NCBI RefSeq assembly: GCF_001039355.2
Contig: NW_019773947.1
Coordinates: forward strand, 14,043-76,042
DNA length: 62,000 nucleotides
Direction of reading: 5' to 3'
From: Lingula anatina
Taxonomy: Eukaryota > Brachiopoda > Lingulata > Lingulida > Lingulidae
Shown here piece by piece: positions 12,019 through 23,649 of this stretch; the first letter of the stretch is position 1, and each line of letters begins with the position of its first letter. Below the pieces are notes generated by a model, which was not told where the DNA came from, did no database searches, and saw only the letters and a program-made list of their open reading frames with translations. The translations under genes were made by a program, and so were the position numbers.

Positions 12019-13055
12019 ACAAAGAATGTTCTTGTGATATAGCCCCTTTCATCAAAGTGTCCGACTGTTTAGACACACTCCAGAGGAATCAATGAGATGT
12101 AGGGAAGTTACACAGCAATTACTTAGACGAATGTTAATTAAATTGACGGTCAGTTCACCTTGAATACATCTGTGTTGAGATTTATTTGCACAATCCATGA
12201 TTCTTAATGATTTTCATAGATAATTAAAAATGTTTAAATATGTACTTTTTGTTTGGTGTATTTTACATTCCTCACGTAATACATATAAACAGTAGTACCT
12301 CATTATTGCATGTTAAATTGTGATGTCATTTTGTTAAATTGTAATTGTAAAAGAACGTACCAGAATCAATAATTGTTATCATTATTATTATAATTAGCAA
12401 AAGAAGAATCAAGCCTTTGCATGCAATTTAATATTCATTAAAAATAGAAATAAAACCTAGTATATTAAAAAAAAAATGACTTGGCTGATGGCTTACTAAA
12501 TTTTAAATCGAAATCTGTAGTTGTATGTACCGTACGTTGAGAAGACGGTGAAATGTAATTTTGACAGAACCTGTGTATGCTTCAAATATGTATCCATATC
12601 CTTTCGAGCATTCAATCGAATTCCGGATGGGGTGTATTTTTAAACAACATGTTGTGAAGTTGACTATATGTCTGACAGTTAAACCCAGGATCCTATTGAA
12701 GCACTTCATCGATGGAAGCATTTCCTGCAATTCGTTATTTTGTGTGCCCTTAATGCACAGCGCAGACTCGCATGATGGCACCAACATGAGGTTTGTCAGA
12801 TTATGATGAAGTATTGTAACAGCAATACATCAATGTTAACCAAGGGACGACTGCAATATACGATCATACGAGTAGTGCATCAGCTATTCAAGTATATGAC
12901 CTTGTTGCGACAGTCCGTTGTATTATACATGTATCTTTGTCATGCCCGTGCAAGTGAATGCTAAAGGTTAGACAAATTAGAAAGATGGATGATTAATGGT
13001 TGTATAAAATTGATTGCAAACAGTGCTTTACATTGGGGAAATATCATTAAGGGAT

Positions 13056-13058
<3 letters not shown>

Positions 13059-13086
<28 letters not shown>
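13059..13086. repeat. (GA)n microsatellite
   Basis: Uninterrupted GA units in intergenic DNA. Confidence 0.95.
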
Positions 13087-13089
<3 letters not shown>

Positions 13090-14330
13090 GGAAATTTGGC
13101 ATGTATATTGACAATGTTGGACAACGCTTAACGTGAAACATTACTCTATTAATGAGATTTTGATGACATGTAAGCGGCGCCTTGAAAAACTGCAGTTGGC
13201 TTCCAAAACAAATTTTTATGGCACTCGAGTGGGAGGAAAAGTCATATGCATCAGAACAACTAAGCAGTCGAGACTTGTGTTTATAACAGATAATAGAATG
13301 TCAATGGTTTTAGAAAAACGACTATTTCATATCTCTCTGGGGGATTCAATGGTAAAGAACAGGGGCGGCAACCACGTGTATGTTGTTTGCTGAAGCAGCG
13401 CGGTTACAGCAATAGCAAATAGCAACCAAACACTGAATGTAACGTTGTGACGAGTTTTTAAGCTTTTATAGCGGTTGTAGTGTCCCTGCATACATGTTCT
13501 ATAGGTGACATTATGCATGATTATTCTTTTTTATGTGTGCACCATACGGCTGAGAGGAGGGAGGATAAATGCCGTGTGCATTCATAAATTCTTGAGGCAA
13601 AATGCACAACAAGGTCATAGGAATGCTGCATAAATAATTGTGCATACATGTATCCATCAGCGGCCATCGCGGTTAAGACTGCAATAATCGACCTAATTTG
13701 ACTAATGTCTTAATTTGGATGGACGTGCACGTTGCCCATAAATAATCGTAACCCTTAATAATTTGTTACCTAATTCAACGTGATATTTGAATTGTCAACC
13801 GCGACTTCAGTAACAATTTCAGTTTGTCACAAACACGACGGTGCCATGGCAACACGCCAGGATTTTTTGTAGTTGTTACAGAGCTTTCTAAGTAATAGCT
13901 CATTTATATCTTATCCAGTACAATAATGAAAATTATAATGTAACAGATGAGCTTTGAACTTGTACCAATGTTCCTGCCTTTGTATCTGAGATTTTTTGCC
14001 AAAGTTATTTCGTACCAAGTACCTTCCCCTCTTCTTGAAAGACCTCTTAATCTTGAAAATACTTATTTGGTACGATCCCCAAAGACCTTTCAATAATACC
14101 TTTTCGCACTGTGACTTACAGTTAACCGGTATAGTTATTAATGAAAATGGATTAAGAAGATAAAAAGACAATTACACTGGAATTGTGGCGTTGGGATGTT
14201 GAACCTATTGCCAGTCAACGTCATGAATAAAGTTACAGATATTCGGGTTAACAATCTATGAACGGGTTGCCATTGACCAGTCTTTGGATGTTTTATCTCA
14301 GATACGACAAAAACTAGAATCCAAACATTT

Positions 14331-14331
<1 letters not shown>

Positions 14332-14371
<40 letters not shown>
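14332..14371. repeat. (AAT)n microsatellite
   Basis: About 13 AAT/TAA units. Confidence 0.95.
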
Positions 14372-14372
<1 letters not shown>

Positions 14373-15827
14373 GGTTTTATGAAAAACGTCTTTTATTCCA
14401 TAAGGCTTATATCATTCAACTTTACACTACCATTTTCCCCACATTTCATAATATACAGAAAACCCCCATTATTATTATAATCTTCATCTTTAATCAACAG
14501 CTTACAAACAGATATACAAGAACAAAAAAGATAACTTAAACATATTTCAAACATACGTCATGTAACATCTGGCATTGTTAACAAGGTACTCTATATTGAT
14601 ATATAGCTTATCTGCTTCATAACAAAAACACAAACAGAAATACTTATTTGAATATGAGGATTATTAATGCAATCATTTACAGAAAAAATTCTTAAAAATC
14701 ACCTTTGGTAAACATGACAATGTGGAAGTTTGACACAGCAGAAATGACAGCAAAACAGCAAAGCTTGCCGAGCTTTTAAACCCACGCAAATACCATTCAC
14801 CCTAGTTTTAGACAATAAAATGTAAGATTTTAATCTTTTACATAAAAAGGTACAGTCCAATGGGGTTTACTGTATGGGTCTGTCCATTTCACTTTTCAAA
14901 TAGCCTGTGCTTTACCTTAGAGGCATGTAATTACTTCCCTGTAAAGTAACAAAATGACCATTCCTGTTTTTACAGTTAATGGAAAACAAGAAACAATAAT
15001 CATACACTTGGAATAATAAACTCATTCTGTATTTGGGGTTTTCAGGTTTAACATATGGTTGGTATGTGATGGAAAATTATGGAAGATTCCAGAAAATTTA
15101 GAGATATTGTTATTTCTGTATCAAATCCCATGAGCATGTCTCTATAGATGGGTAAAAGATATCCATTTCTTTCAGTCACTAAAACTCAATACCCACTGTA
15201 AACAGTTGCATCACAACACAAACATTTCCACTATTAAACACTTCTAAAGGTAGCCCTTAATACATATATCTTAAAATATAAAAATCTTTAATTTTTAGTA
15301 AATTGATTGTTCTGCCAATGTTATTTTGCAGGCCAGTTTTACTGAAACCATTTCTCCCAACCACATTTTTAAGGACGTCAAACAATTAAAGTTTAAAATG
15401 ATATAGAGTTTTACCTCTCCTCTTCTTTTTAACATTAATTTTAAAGTCTAAGATATGGGACCCTATTAACTACAGTTGTGTTTTTAGTGGGATGCTGAGG
15501 CACTGTAGAACAAAATGCTGCTTTTTAAAAATTAATGCTTTAAATCTGCCTTTATCATCATTAAATATGACTAGAAAATTTTTCTCTAGATAATTATGCA
15601 TGCATTCAAATATCAACATTCATCATTGTCTTGGGACTGAATTTTTTAAATAAACATTTCAAATTTACAGAACATACCATCACAGCTTTATGGTTCTTAG
15701 CTTTTTGATTCATTGTGTCACATTGACTCACTTCTATAAACAGCAAAGCACAAATGGGTGAAAGCAAGTAGCTGCCCTATGCCTTCATCATAAATTGAAA
15801 AGTTTGATTTCACTTTTATCTCAAATC

Positions 15828-16155
15828 AGTTGCACCTTACGCCTCTTTGCTACTTGCACTAACTAGGCCAAACCTCTGTCTTACATATTGCAAACGGGAG
15901 ATTTAATATGACACTATAACAATCAGGCTGGTAGACTAAATATACATGCATATGGAATGGAAAGACATGATTGACATGTATGAGAAANTAGTTGCACCTT
16001 CACTTACGCCTCTTTGCTACTTGCACTAACTAGGCCAAACCTCTGTCTTACATATTGCAAATGGGAGATTTAATATGACACTATAACAATCAGGCTGGTA
16101 GACTAAATATACATGCATATGGAATGGAAAGACATGATTGACATGTATGAGAAAA
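15828..16155. repeat. Near-identical ~160-bp direct duplication around a single N (assembly join)
   Basis: The block 15828-15987 recurs from 15990 onward, starting AGTTGCACCTT and ending GACATGTATGAGAAA. The copies differ by a 5-base insertion (CACTT) and one C/T change. The single N at 15988 lies exactly between them. This looks like overlapping contig ends, possibly two haplotypes, joined without merging. The block is probably in the FAR 3' region and does not touch coding sequence. Confidence 0.8.
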
Positions 16156-16280
16156 ACGCTGGATTCAATGCAGTAATCACCTCTGATTATTATATTCATA
16201 CATATCATGTCCCCAAACAGTTGTAAGAGAGACATCATGATTGTTCAAATTATGAATCAATATTGTTGCAAGAGCAACTA

Positions 16281-16662
16281 TCACCGCTGTATGGTACTTG
16301 TAATGTGGAAGTTCTGTACAAACTTGAATACCAGGCCCATGATGAAGAACCAAAGGTTTCTTGCAATTTGTGAACGTGCTACCAGGAGTCGCCATAAGAT
16401 CACAACTACTATCGTGTTGAAAGTATATCGGATGTTGCGCAATCTGGATGGAAGAAAACAAAATATACTAAGCAACTATCACAACAGACAATACCAGATA
16501 ATAGTGGTAATCCCAAGACTACAATAAATACCTAGCTATAACAAATAAAAGGAAATAATGTTTTTCCTACTTGTACTCTTTCATTTGGCAATTTTTCCAA
16601 CCTCTTTTTGTCTTTGTCTTTTTAAAATCTTTTTTTAGAAATTATTTGATTATTATCATTTG

Positions 16663-16706
<44 letters not shown>

Positions 16707-17454
16707 TGTTTGTAATATATTTAGTGCTCACTTTCTGATGTGCGCTCTGGCTGCTGGTAGTCCTGAGAGATCTTCCTGAAGAGTGTACATCTTAGCACCC
16801 AGACAGTAGCCCTCTATGTAAGAGGGCCAGTGGAGAGGACGTGGATCTAGGTAAAAAGTCTAGAAAACCAAACATAAACACAATTATTCACAAAGATTAT
16901 AAAGAAAATTCTGTTATTGGTGCATGGGGATTTAAAGTTGTCTGGCATTTGCTTGAGGACCCCTGTCTTTCATTACAAATTTAAATACTTTCAAGAGTAT
17001 ATCTTCTACCTGAGTGTGTGAAATCCAGAAAAGAAAAAGTATAACGAATGAAAATAAAGAGAGATGTTTTCCACACCTTCTTGTCTTCTGCACTTAGTTT
17101 ACTGAGCAGAACATCTCTGTTATGATGTGTCCACTCCCACTGGCGATGTGTAAAGTACTCAAGTGTGCCCATGATTTTGTGCACTTTTTCAAAAATTCGG
17201 ACCATCCTGGAAAAAATAGGACAAGTCATTTCAAAATTGCACTGATATTCGGAATTTCACACTGAATTTGAAACAGGGGCCAGAGTCTTTTGAAAGTAAC
17301 AAAATAAAAAAGAATTAACCTGTTTACAACATTTAAATGTTAAATGCAAACAGAAAAGTAAAATTAAAATTCTTCCTTGAATTTTACTTAAATAATAATG
17401 TCACTGTTTAAATATTTACACAATATACAGCAAACCTAGTGCCAAAGACTGTAA

Positions 17455-17489
<35 letters not shown>

Positions 17490-18217
17490 ATATCAATTTA
17501 CCTTGGCTTCTGACCAATACATCTCAATCCCAGGTCAGTCAGGTAAGCTGGAATCAAGTGGCTGACCACCACCCAGTAGTTGTGGAGCCAGCTGAAAAGT
17601 TAAAGAAATGAACAGATTTAAGTGCCAAAATATACCTTTATCCAAACGAATATGAAAGCATTTTAATCTAATAATGACAGACAAATAAAAAATACAAAAT
17701 ACTGTCAAATAAATCACCATCATTTAAGTGATTTTTTTTTTTCAAATTAGACATCTACACACAATCTCCTAGCAAAATTCAACATTATGGGAAATATCAT
17801 TTGATAGTCAATCACAATGAAAAGTTAAAAAAAAAAAAAAAACAGTTTACTTCTTCAAAGGAGGAATGCATATGCCATTTTAACTTATTATATTTCATCC
17901 ATTTAGGAAGACTGCTAAAACAATTCTGAACTAAAACAGGGCATCTTTTTTGGGGTACAGCATGTTTTGGGCAACATAAGTAAAATGCTGCTAACATCCA
18001 TGGGGCAGGCTTGGAGAGATGGACAGACAGATAGGTAGAGGCAGTTATAATATTTACAGACAATAAAGTTGCACATAAAAATTGTTTTGAATTAATTTTT
18101 ATGTTGTTTAAAAATACACTGTGACCTACCCATCTTTGGTCATTAAGACAGTCTTTGGTCTGCGAAAGCAGTTGTCAAGAGGATACGACTTCCAATATTT
18201 CATTACAAGTGGTTCTG

Positions 18218-18280
<63 letters not shown>

Positions 18281-21213
18281 TGCTGAGAAACTAAATTCAT
18301 AAAATACTTTCATTCATTTAACAATTCTGAAATGTTTATTTCAATAAATATGCCTTCATTTATGCAAAAATAATTAAATAAAAAATAAACATTAAGAAGG
18401 GTGCTTTGAAAGTCTTTGGGAAAATGGAAGTAATTTTACTTTTAAAAATTCCTGGCAGTCAGATATATGTGTCTCAAGTATGATCTCACTGAATTCATAA
18501 TAAAAACATACCTAAAGAAAAGGCAAGGATACAGGATATAATCTCAAGTATAAAAAAAATTACCCTAGGGTAGATAAACTAACCCATTTCACCCCACGTC
18601 ACGGGATTCTCATTGCCAATGGTAGTGTGGTAAATTAAGACCTCCTTTGGTTTGTGCACCACTGTGTGCCAGGCTGCGGCTATAATCATGTTAACACACA
18701 GGTCCACCGGGATGATATCAGCAACAGCATTGGGATCGCCTTTGGAGATTTTCAGTAGACCTTTACCAGCCTGTAAGAATATTTATAGAATGTTTTGTTA
18801 CAAATAGATGCAAAATGTTAGCAGAAATTGTAGTTCAGTCATACTTTAAGTTTAATGTGAGATAAATTACATTAGATGCTTGCTTCCTTTAGTTAACCAT
18901 TTAAAGTGTATGAGATTGTCATTTTAATGTATCTTATTACTTTAATTACAAGTCAGGAGTATTTAATTTGAAACTGGAAAACTGCTGAGTTCAGGCTTCA
19001 ACTTGGATGATACCTTTCAATATCTTATTACTTTAATGTTAAATATTTACCGCTACATAAAGGCCACCAGGTCCATTCAAGTTATCTATCCAGCCCTGGA
19101 AAAAAAAACAAATATAGCGTAAGGCATCAGCCTTGTCCCATTTCACTACTGGATACCATCTATGGCATCTAGCTATTTTTGTAATTCTTTAAATGCTCCA
19201 AAATGCCCAGGTGCAAGTAATAAACTTACTGTATTTACCTGCACATGAAGCAAACTGATTTCATGTATATTTTACACAAACACTTATGAACTGATTTTGA
19301 CGAATAAAAGCTTCATGGTAATAAAAAGAAAAAGTTTTATAATTGGTTGTAAGAACTGTATACACGGTAGTAAGCCTGCTTACAGAAACTGGTTCTCTCC
19401 ATGCAGCTCCCACAATGGATGGCCTGACAATGGCCAGGGGAAGGTCCTTAGCTTCTGTTACCAGTATGTGCTCTGCCAACTGTTTGGTGTAGGTGTAAGT
19501 GTTGGGTTTATCCCCTATCAACTGGGGAGTTATCTTATTCAGCATTTCATCAGTCATCCACCTAGATGAATGAATTATAAGTAAGGCCCATTACTGTACA
19601 AATACATAAATTCTATGATTATGTCAGATAAGCTGCAGGTGGTCATTTCAAGTGAAACTTGCAGACATTTCAAGTGAGACCCACAAACATTGCTACAAGT
19701 GGTTACTTAAAGTAAGACCCACAGACATTGCTGCACAGACATTGCTGTCATTTCAAGTTCAGCAACAAATGCAAAAAGTAAAATTTCCAAAAGCCCTATA
19801 AAGTCTAAACATGCCACATGTACTTACTCTGCTGCTTCAATCAGTTTATTTGGGTCACAGGGAGGAGGGTATACAACTTCTTCTATGAAATGGCGATCAC
19901 AATTAGCATATGCTGTTGAAACGTGAAGAAAAACCTGAAAGAGATATAGGACAGTCAAAGTATGAATGATTTTTTTTAAAGCAGCACTTTTATAAAAAAA
20001 GTGGTTATGTATATATTTGTTAAGAGCATGGGAAGGTTGCATTTTGGTGTTTCAAAATGTAAGGAAGAATTATATGACATGAGAAAAACACATTTTGTAA
20101 TGCCAGCATACTGCATATCTGATTAAGAAAATATATAAAAAAGATATTTCCCTTTGGCTTCCTCTGGCGTGAGAGTTGGTCATTCAATATTCTCCACTGA
20201 CTATTAAACACTTAGAAATATCAACATAGTCTCCCTAGAAACCATTCACTAAATATAAAGCTATGTATACTAGCAAATTGCTTTTCAAAACTTACATCTA
20301 GGTTTTTAATTTTTCTGCATAATGTAATCATCTTTTTAATGGCAATTGTATTCATCTCTAGGGCAACCCTGAAAATAATAATAAAAAAAAAACATACTAT
20401 AACTAAACTATCAAAGTTCTGTTTTTTTGTGTTAAAGAAAGGATGAGTTTTTACAAAATGATACATGATGGTGGTAGTTAATCCTAATTAATATTTAGTG
20501 GAAGCCATTCATCTTGTTGGTTTTACACAAACTGAATCAACTGAAAGTGTAAACAATTACAATAAGGAAGACTTTCCTTGATATTCCTCATCTTTGGTTC
20601 TATGCTTTCAGTTTCAGTTGACGTGCATACTAGTGCTTTCAGTTTCTTAAAAGACTCATCAAACCATTTGCAGTTTCACAGAATGGTGTATTAACCAAGA
20701 AAAATGCTTACCTGAGCACCTCATCAAAGCGCACAGTGGCTGCTGAATGAAAAACAATATTGACATTATCTATCAGCAACTGCTGGTCCTCAGCACTGAT
20801 GCCAAACTCTGGCTCCATCATGTCCCCACTGATACCACATAGCTTGTCACTGAAATTAGGCTGCTCACTCCGAAGCTTATTAAAAACCTAGAAAAATAAG
20901 TTTTTTGATTAATCTCACATCAAAATGTGGAAGTTTAATCGGTAGTTGTAATCAGGGGGCTGTAAAAAAGCGTGTGGGCATATGAACTGATAATTTAATT
21001 CAAAGCATTAAACTTCCATCTCACCTTTGATTTGACCAATTCCGTAAGCCTGTCTTGTACAGCTTGCCCTCTCTTAGGTCTCACCAGTATGTACAAGGTG
21101 CCCACATCTGGACAAGATCTCAGCAGCTTTTCTATCAGAACTTTGCCGATAAAACCTGTGGCCCCTGTCATGAAGACATTACGGCCTTGGTAGAATTCAG
21201 GAACTGACTGCAT
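16281..21213 (-). CDS. FAR1: Fatty acyl-CoA reductase, FAR1/FAR2 type (complete, 12 coding exons, 516 aa)
   Basis: Exons: 21025-21213, 20712-20887, 20296-20368, 19828-19934, 19384-19561, 19051-19095, 18584-18770, 18130-18214, 17502-17591, 17077-17206, 16732-16859, 16281-16443. All join in phase, giving 516 residues (human FAR1 is 515). Enzymes of this family reduce long-chain acyl-CoA to fatty alcohol with NADPH, for ether lipids and waxes, usually at the peroxisome. The N-terminal Rossmann motif is TGATGFIG. The catalytic YxxxK is in [11 protein letters not shown], followed by [18 protein letters not shown]. The sterile-type C domain includes [14 protein letters not shown]. The final exon encodes the conserved membrane anchor ([20 protein letters not shown]). 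The start is the Met just before the NAD-binding strand, downstream of an acceptor at 21231 (TTTTTGACAG), so a non-coding first exon is likely, perhaps ending near 22178. FAR1 versus FAR2 cannot be decided from one copy. Confidence 0.95.
16664..16703. repeat. (TA)n microsatellite in a FAR intron
   Basis: About 20 TA units between the last two FAR coding exons. Confidence 0.95.
17453..17491. repeat. (TAAA)n microsatellite in a FAR intron
   Basis: About nine AAAT units, 10 bases from an exon boundary. Confidence 0.95.
18222..18280. repeat. (TA)n microsatellite in a FAR intron
   Basis: About 29 TA units just upstream of the acceptor of the exon 18130-18214. Confidence 0.95.
19632..19757. repeat. 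Degenerate minisatellite in a FAR intron
   Basis: Short motifs such as CATTTCAAGTGA, GACCCACA and ACATTGCT recur several times, with drift, within about 125 bases. It is intronic and non-coding. Confidence 0.5.
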
Positions 21214-23649
21214 ATTGCTTATTGTCCTGAACTGTCAAAAAGAAAAAAAAAGTTAACTAGAATCATTTTATTTATTTATTTATTTTACATCAAATGGTTC
21301 TTATGTTTTAAATATCCATTAAGTATTTAATACACAAAAAGTAGACTGGTTTTACCTAAGGGGTTCCATCAGTTGGAACTCCTTGTATTACCATAATGTC
21401 CTGTTATAATAAAGTGATCTCAACATTTCTTTCATCCAATGTTAAGATGGAAGGAACTATGAAGCACTGCTACAAATATCCAAGTGAAAATTTGAGTACT
21501 AGTAATCTTCAGGGAGGTGCAGGTATAATATATAATTGCCAATTAAACATAAACTAAAATTAAGTAATTTATAAAGCACGAAAGTTACTAAATAGTTTAA
21601 AACAATAGCCTTTCATGTCAGAAGTTAAAGACTTAAATTTTATACAATAAATGAAGTACTGGGGTTGATGAACAAACCTGTGCAAAATGACAGAACTAAT
21701 ACACAACTGCCACAGAACTTTTTTTTTTACCATCATCCATGAGTTGGTTAAGTTTCACAACTTGTACTAGGTTTTCTACTACATGTACCCCTAGCTCTGC
21801 TCATTGCATTTTGGTACATGTATTATATTCTGCATAGTGTCAACAGTACAGTACTGTACTCAGTATGTAACACCAACAGTACAATGAGGTACTAGTACTT
21901 AAATGTTCTACGTGTAACTACATGTATAACTGTAAGATAACTTGTGACCATGGACCCAGGACACATGTGACAGAGGTTATCAAATATGAACTCTCCATCG
22001 TGTGTGGCTAATTATAGATTTCAAATTCAATACCCGAGTCTCGCTCAGGTTAGCCGAATATAATTTAGGAAAATTGATTTCTTCGTACATCGTACCTGGT
22101 TTTAAGCTAGTAAGTTTTTCCATCTGGACACTTCAACACCAATCGTGGATATTTTTTGGGTGACATCATTCATTTTACCTGATTTTTATTCCACCGGCAC
22201 CGTTGCCAATAAACAGAACGTTGTATTTAGCGCTGGTGTTAAAATCAATTATGGCCGTTATTGAGTACGAATAACTTCGTTAAATTAATATTCAAAACTA
22301 CAATCTTATTAACCCACCTATAAGTTGTTATGTCTCTTTTTTGTTCAGTAAAAACATTTGATGGCCTCGATCCTTTGACAACTAATACATCCACCGAAAA
22401 GATCGCGTCAAGTGTAAGGGTCCTTTTACTTTCACGCCCAGACAATATAGGTCACTAGGTCAAGGTCGGATATCAGCCGATGTGCAAATGATTTAGAAAA
22501 TAATTTAGTGCATACAAAGAGTAAAGAAAAAAAAATAATCTGTATAACTTAAAAATAACATTTTACTATCCATAAACAATCTATTTGAAATAAAATTTAT
22601 AATATTAATAATTCAACTAGTGTTCCCACAATACCAACGTGTCATGGCAGCGCCCATGTTGACTCCTCTGGGTGTACACTTTTCAGTTGGTTACCGAGTT
22701 TAGTTACTGCTGCAGTGGGTATTTTACATTATTTCATTTTAAAATGATAATAAAAAAATTTAAGAGTAATAAAGATACAGTTATGTGAGTAGGAAAAGTA
22801 AAAGGAATGCATTTTATGAGGCAAAAAATGGAAAAATTGCCTACGAATCTTTTACGTGAAGGACTTTCGTATTCATGCAATATAAACCCGGTGTGACTGA
22901 GTTGCACAATAAAGTGGAATACACTGATATTTACAGTTGAATCTAGAAATAACTGTAGTAGAGGGTAAATATAAGGAGGTGGCATAAGAAGGAGTGTAAT
23001 GTTAAATTCAGCAAATATGTGATATCCTGCAAAAATGTGTTCCTGCTTCCATAGTGAAAAAAATATCGTCAAATTTATACGGTGTAAGTCATCATGTCTC
23101 TAATTTTTATTATTCTGAATTACAAAATTACTTTGCCGTCCCCTTGAAATAAATTTGTGATTTGTCACTGGTTGCTGGTCATCTTATATGCAACATCAAC
23201 CTCTGGCACTCCTATTAACAAATTTTAGTGCTAAAATTTATGGTACATAACAATCAAGTGGAAGTAAGCTAATAGAATCAGTAAAATGTCATTGTCACAC
23301 TTTGTGACTTGTTATAAATTGAACAGATGAAGAACAAAAATAAACCTCTATATATTCTGAATCAATGCTTTGATGAAGGCTGAAAAATAGGGGTAAAGTT
23401 AAGGTAAAAATTATTTTCATTACCAGCTAATGCAGGTCATCTTATCTGGTTTCAACTCTGACTTTATAACATTTTAATATTACTTTATGCAGAAAATATA
23501 AGTAGGAGTTCTAGAGACAGAAAAGTTCAACTATTTGATGACCAAGAAACACTTGTTTTATGGCATGGTTTTACTTTCTTAGTGATGTTTTTTTATTTAT
23601 TATTTTTACCTCATTTACAGAACAGCTACAGTATATTTAAACAGACAGC
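21214..23649. promoter_or_regulatory. Head-to-head upstream region of FAR (minus) and CCDC91 (plus)
   Basis: About 2.4 kb separates the two start codons. A minus-strand donor (AATCAG|GTAAAATG) near 22178 may end the untranslated first exon of FAR. A plus-strand donor (CTGCAGTGG|GTATTT) near 22717 may end an untranslated first exon of CCDC91. If so, the two transcription starts lie only a few hundred bases apart near 22250-22620. No TATA box stands out. These exons are inferred from splice-site appearance only. Confidence 0.35.

Larger units (their letters stand above)
8009..16280. other. Gene-poor region with repeats
   Basis: About 8 kb without a coding sequence I can support. It holds (GA)n at 8481-8511 and 13059-13086, poly(A) near 10264-10286, (TA)n beside and inside a large inverted repeat (10712-11236), a 16-bp terminal-repeat pair (11677 and 12003), (AAT)n at 14332-14371, and a duplicated 160-bp block around an N at 15988. 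The right end probably includes the 3' untranslated region of the FAR gene, which stops at 16281. Open frames here are short and show no domain or splice support. Confidence 0.6.
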
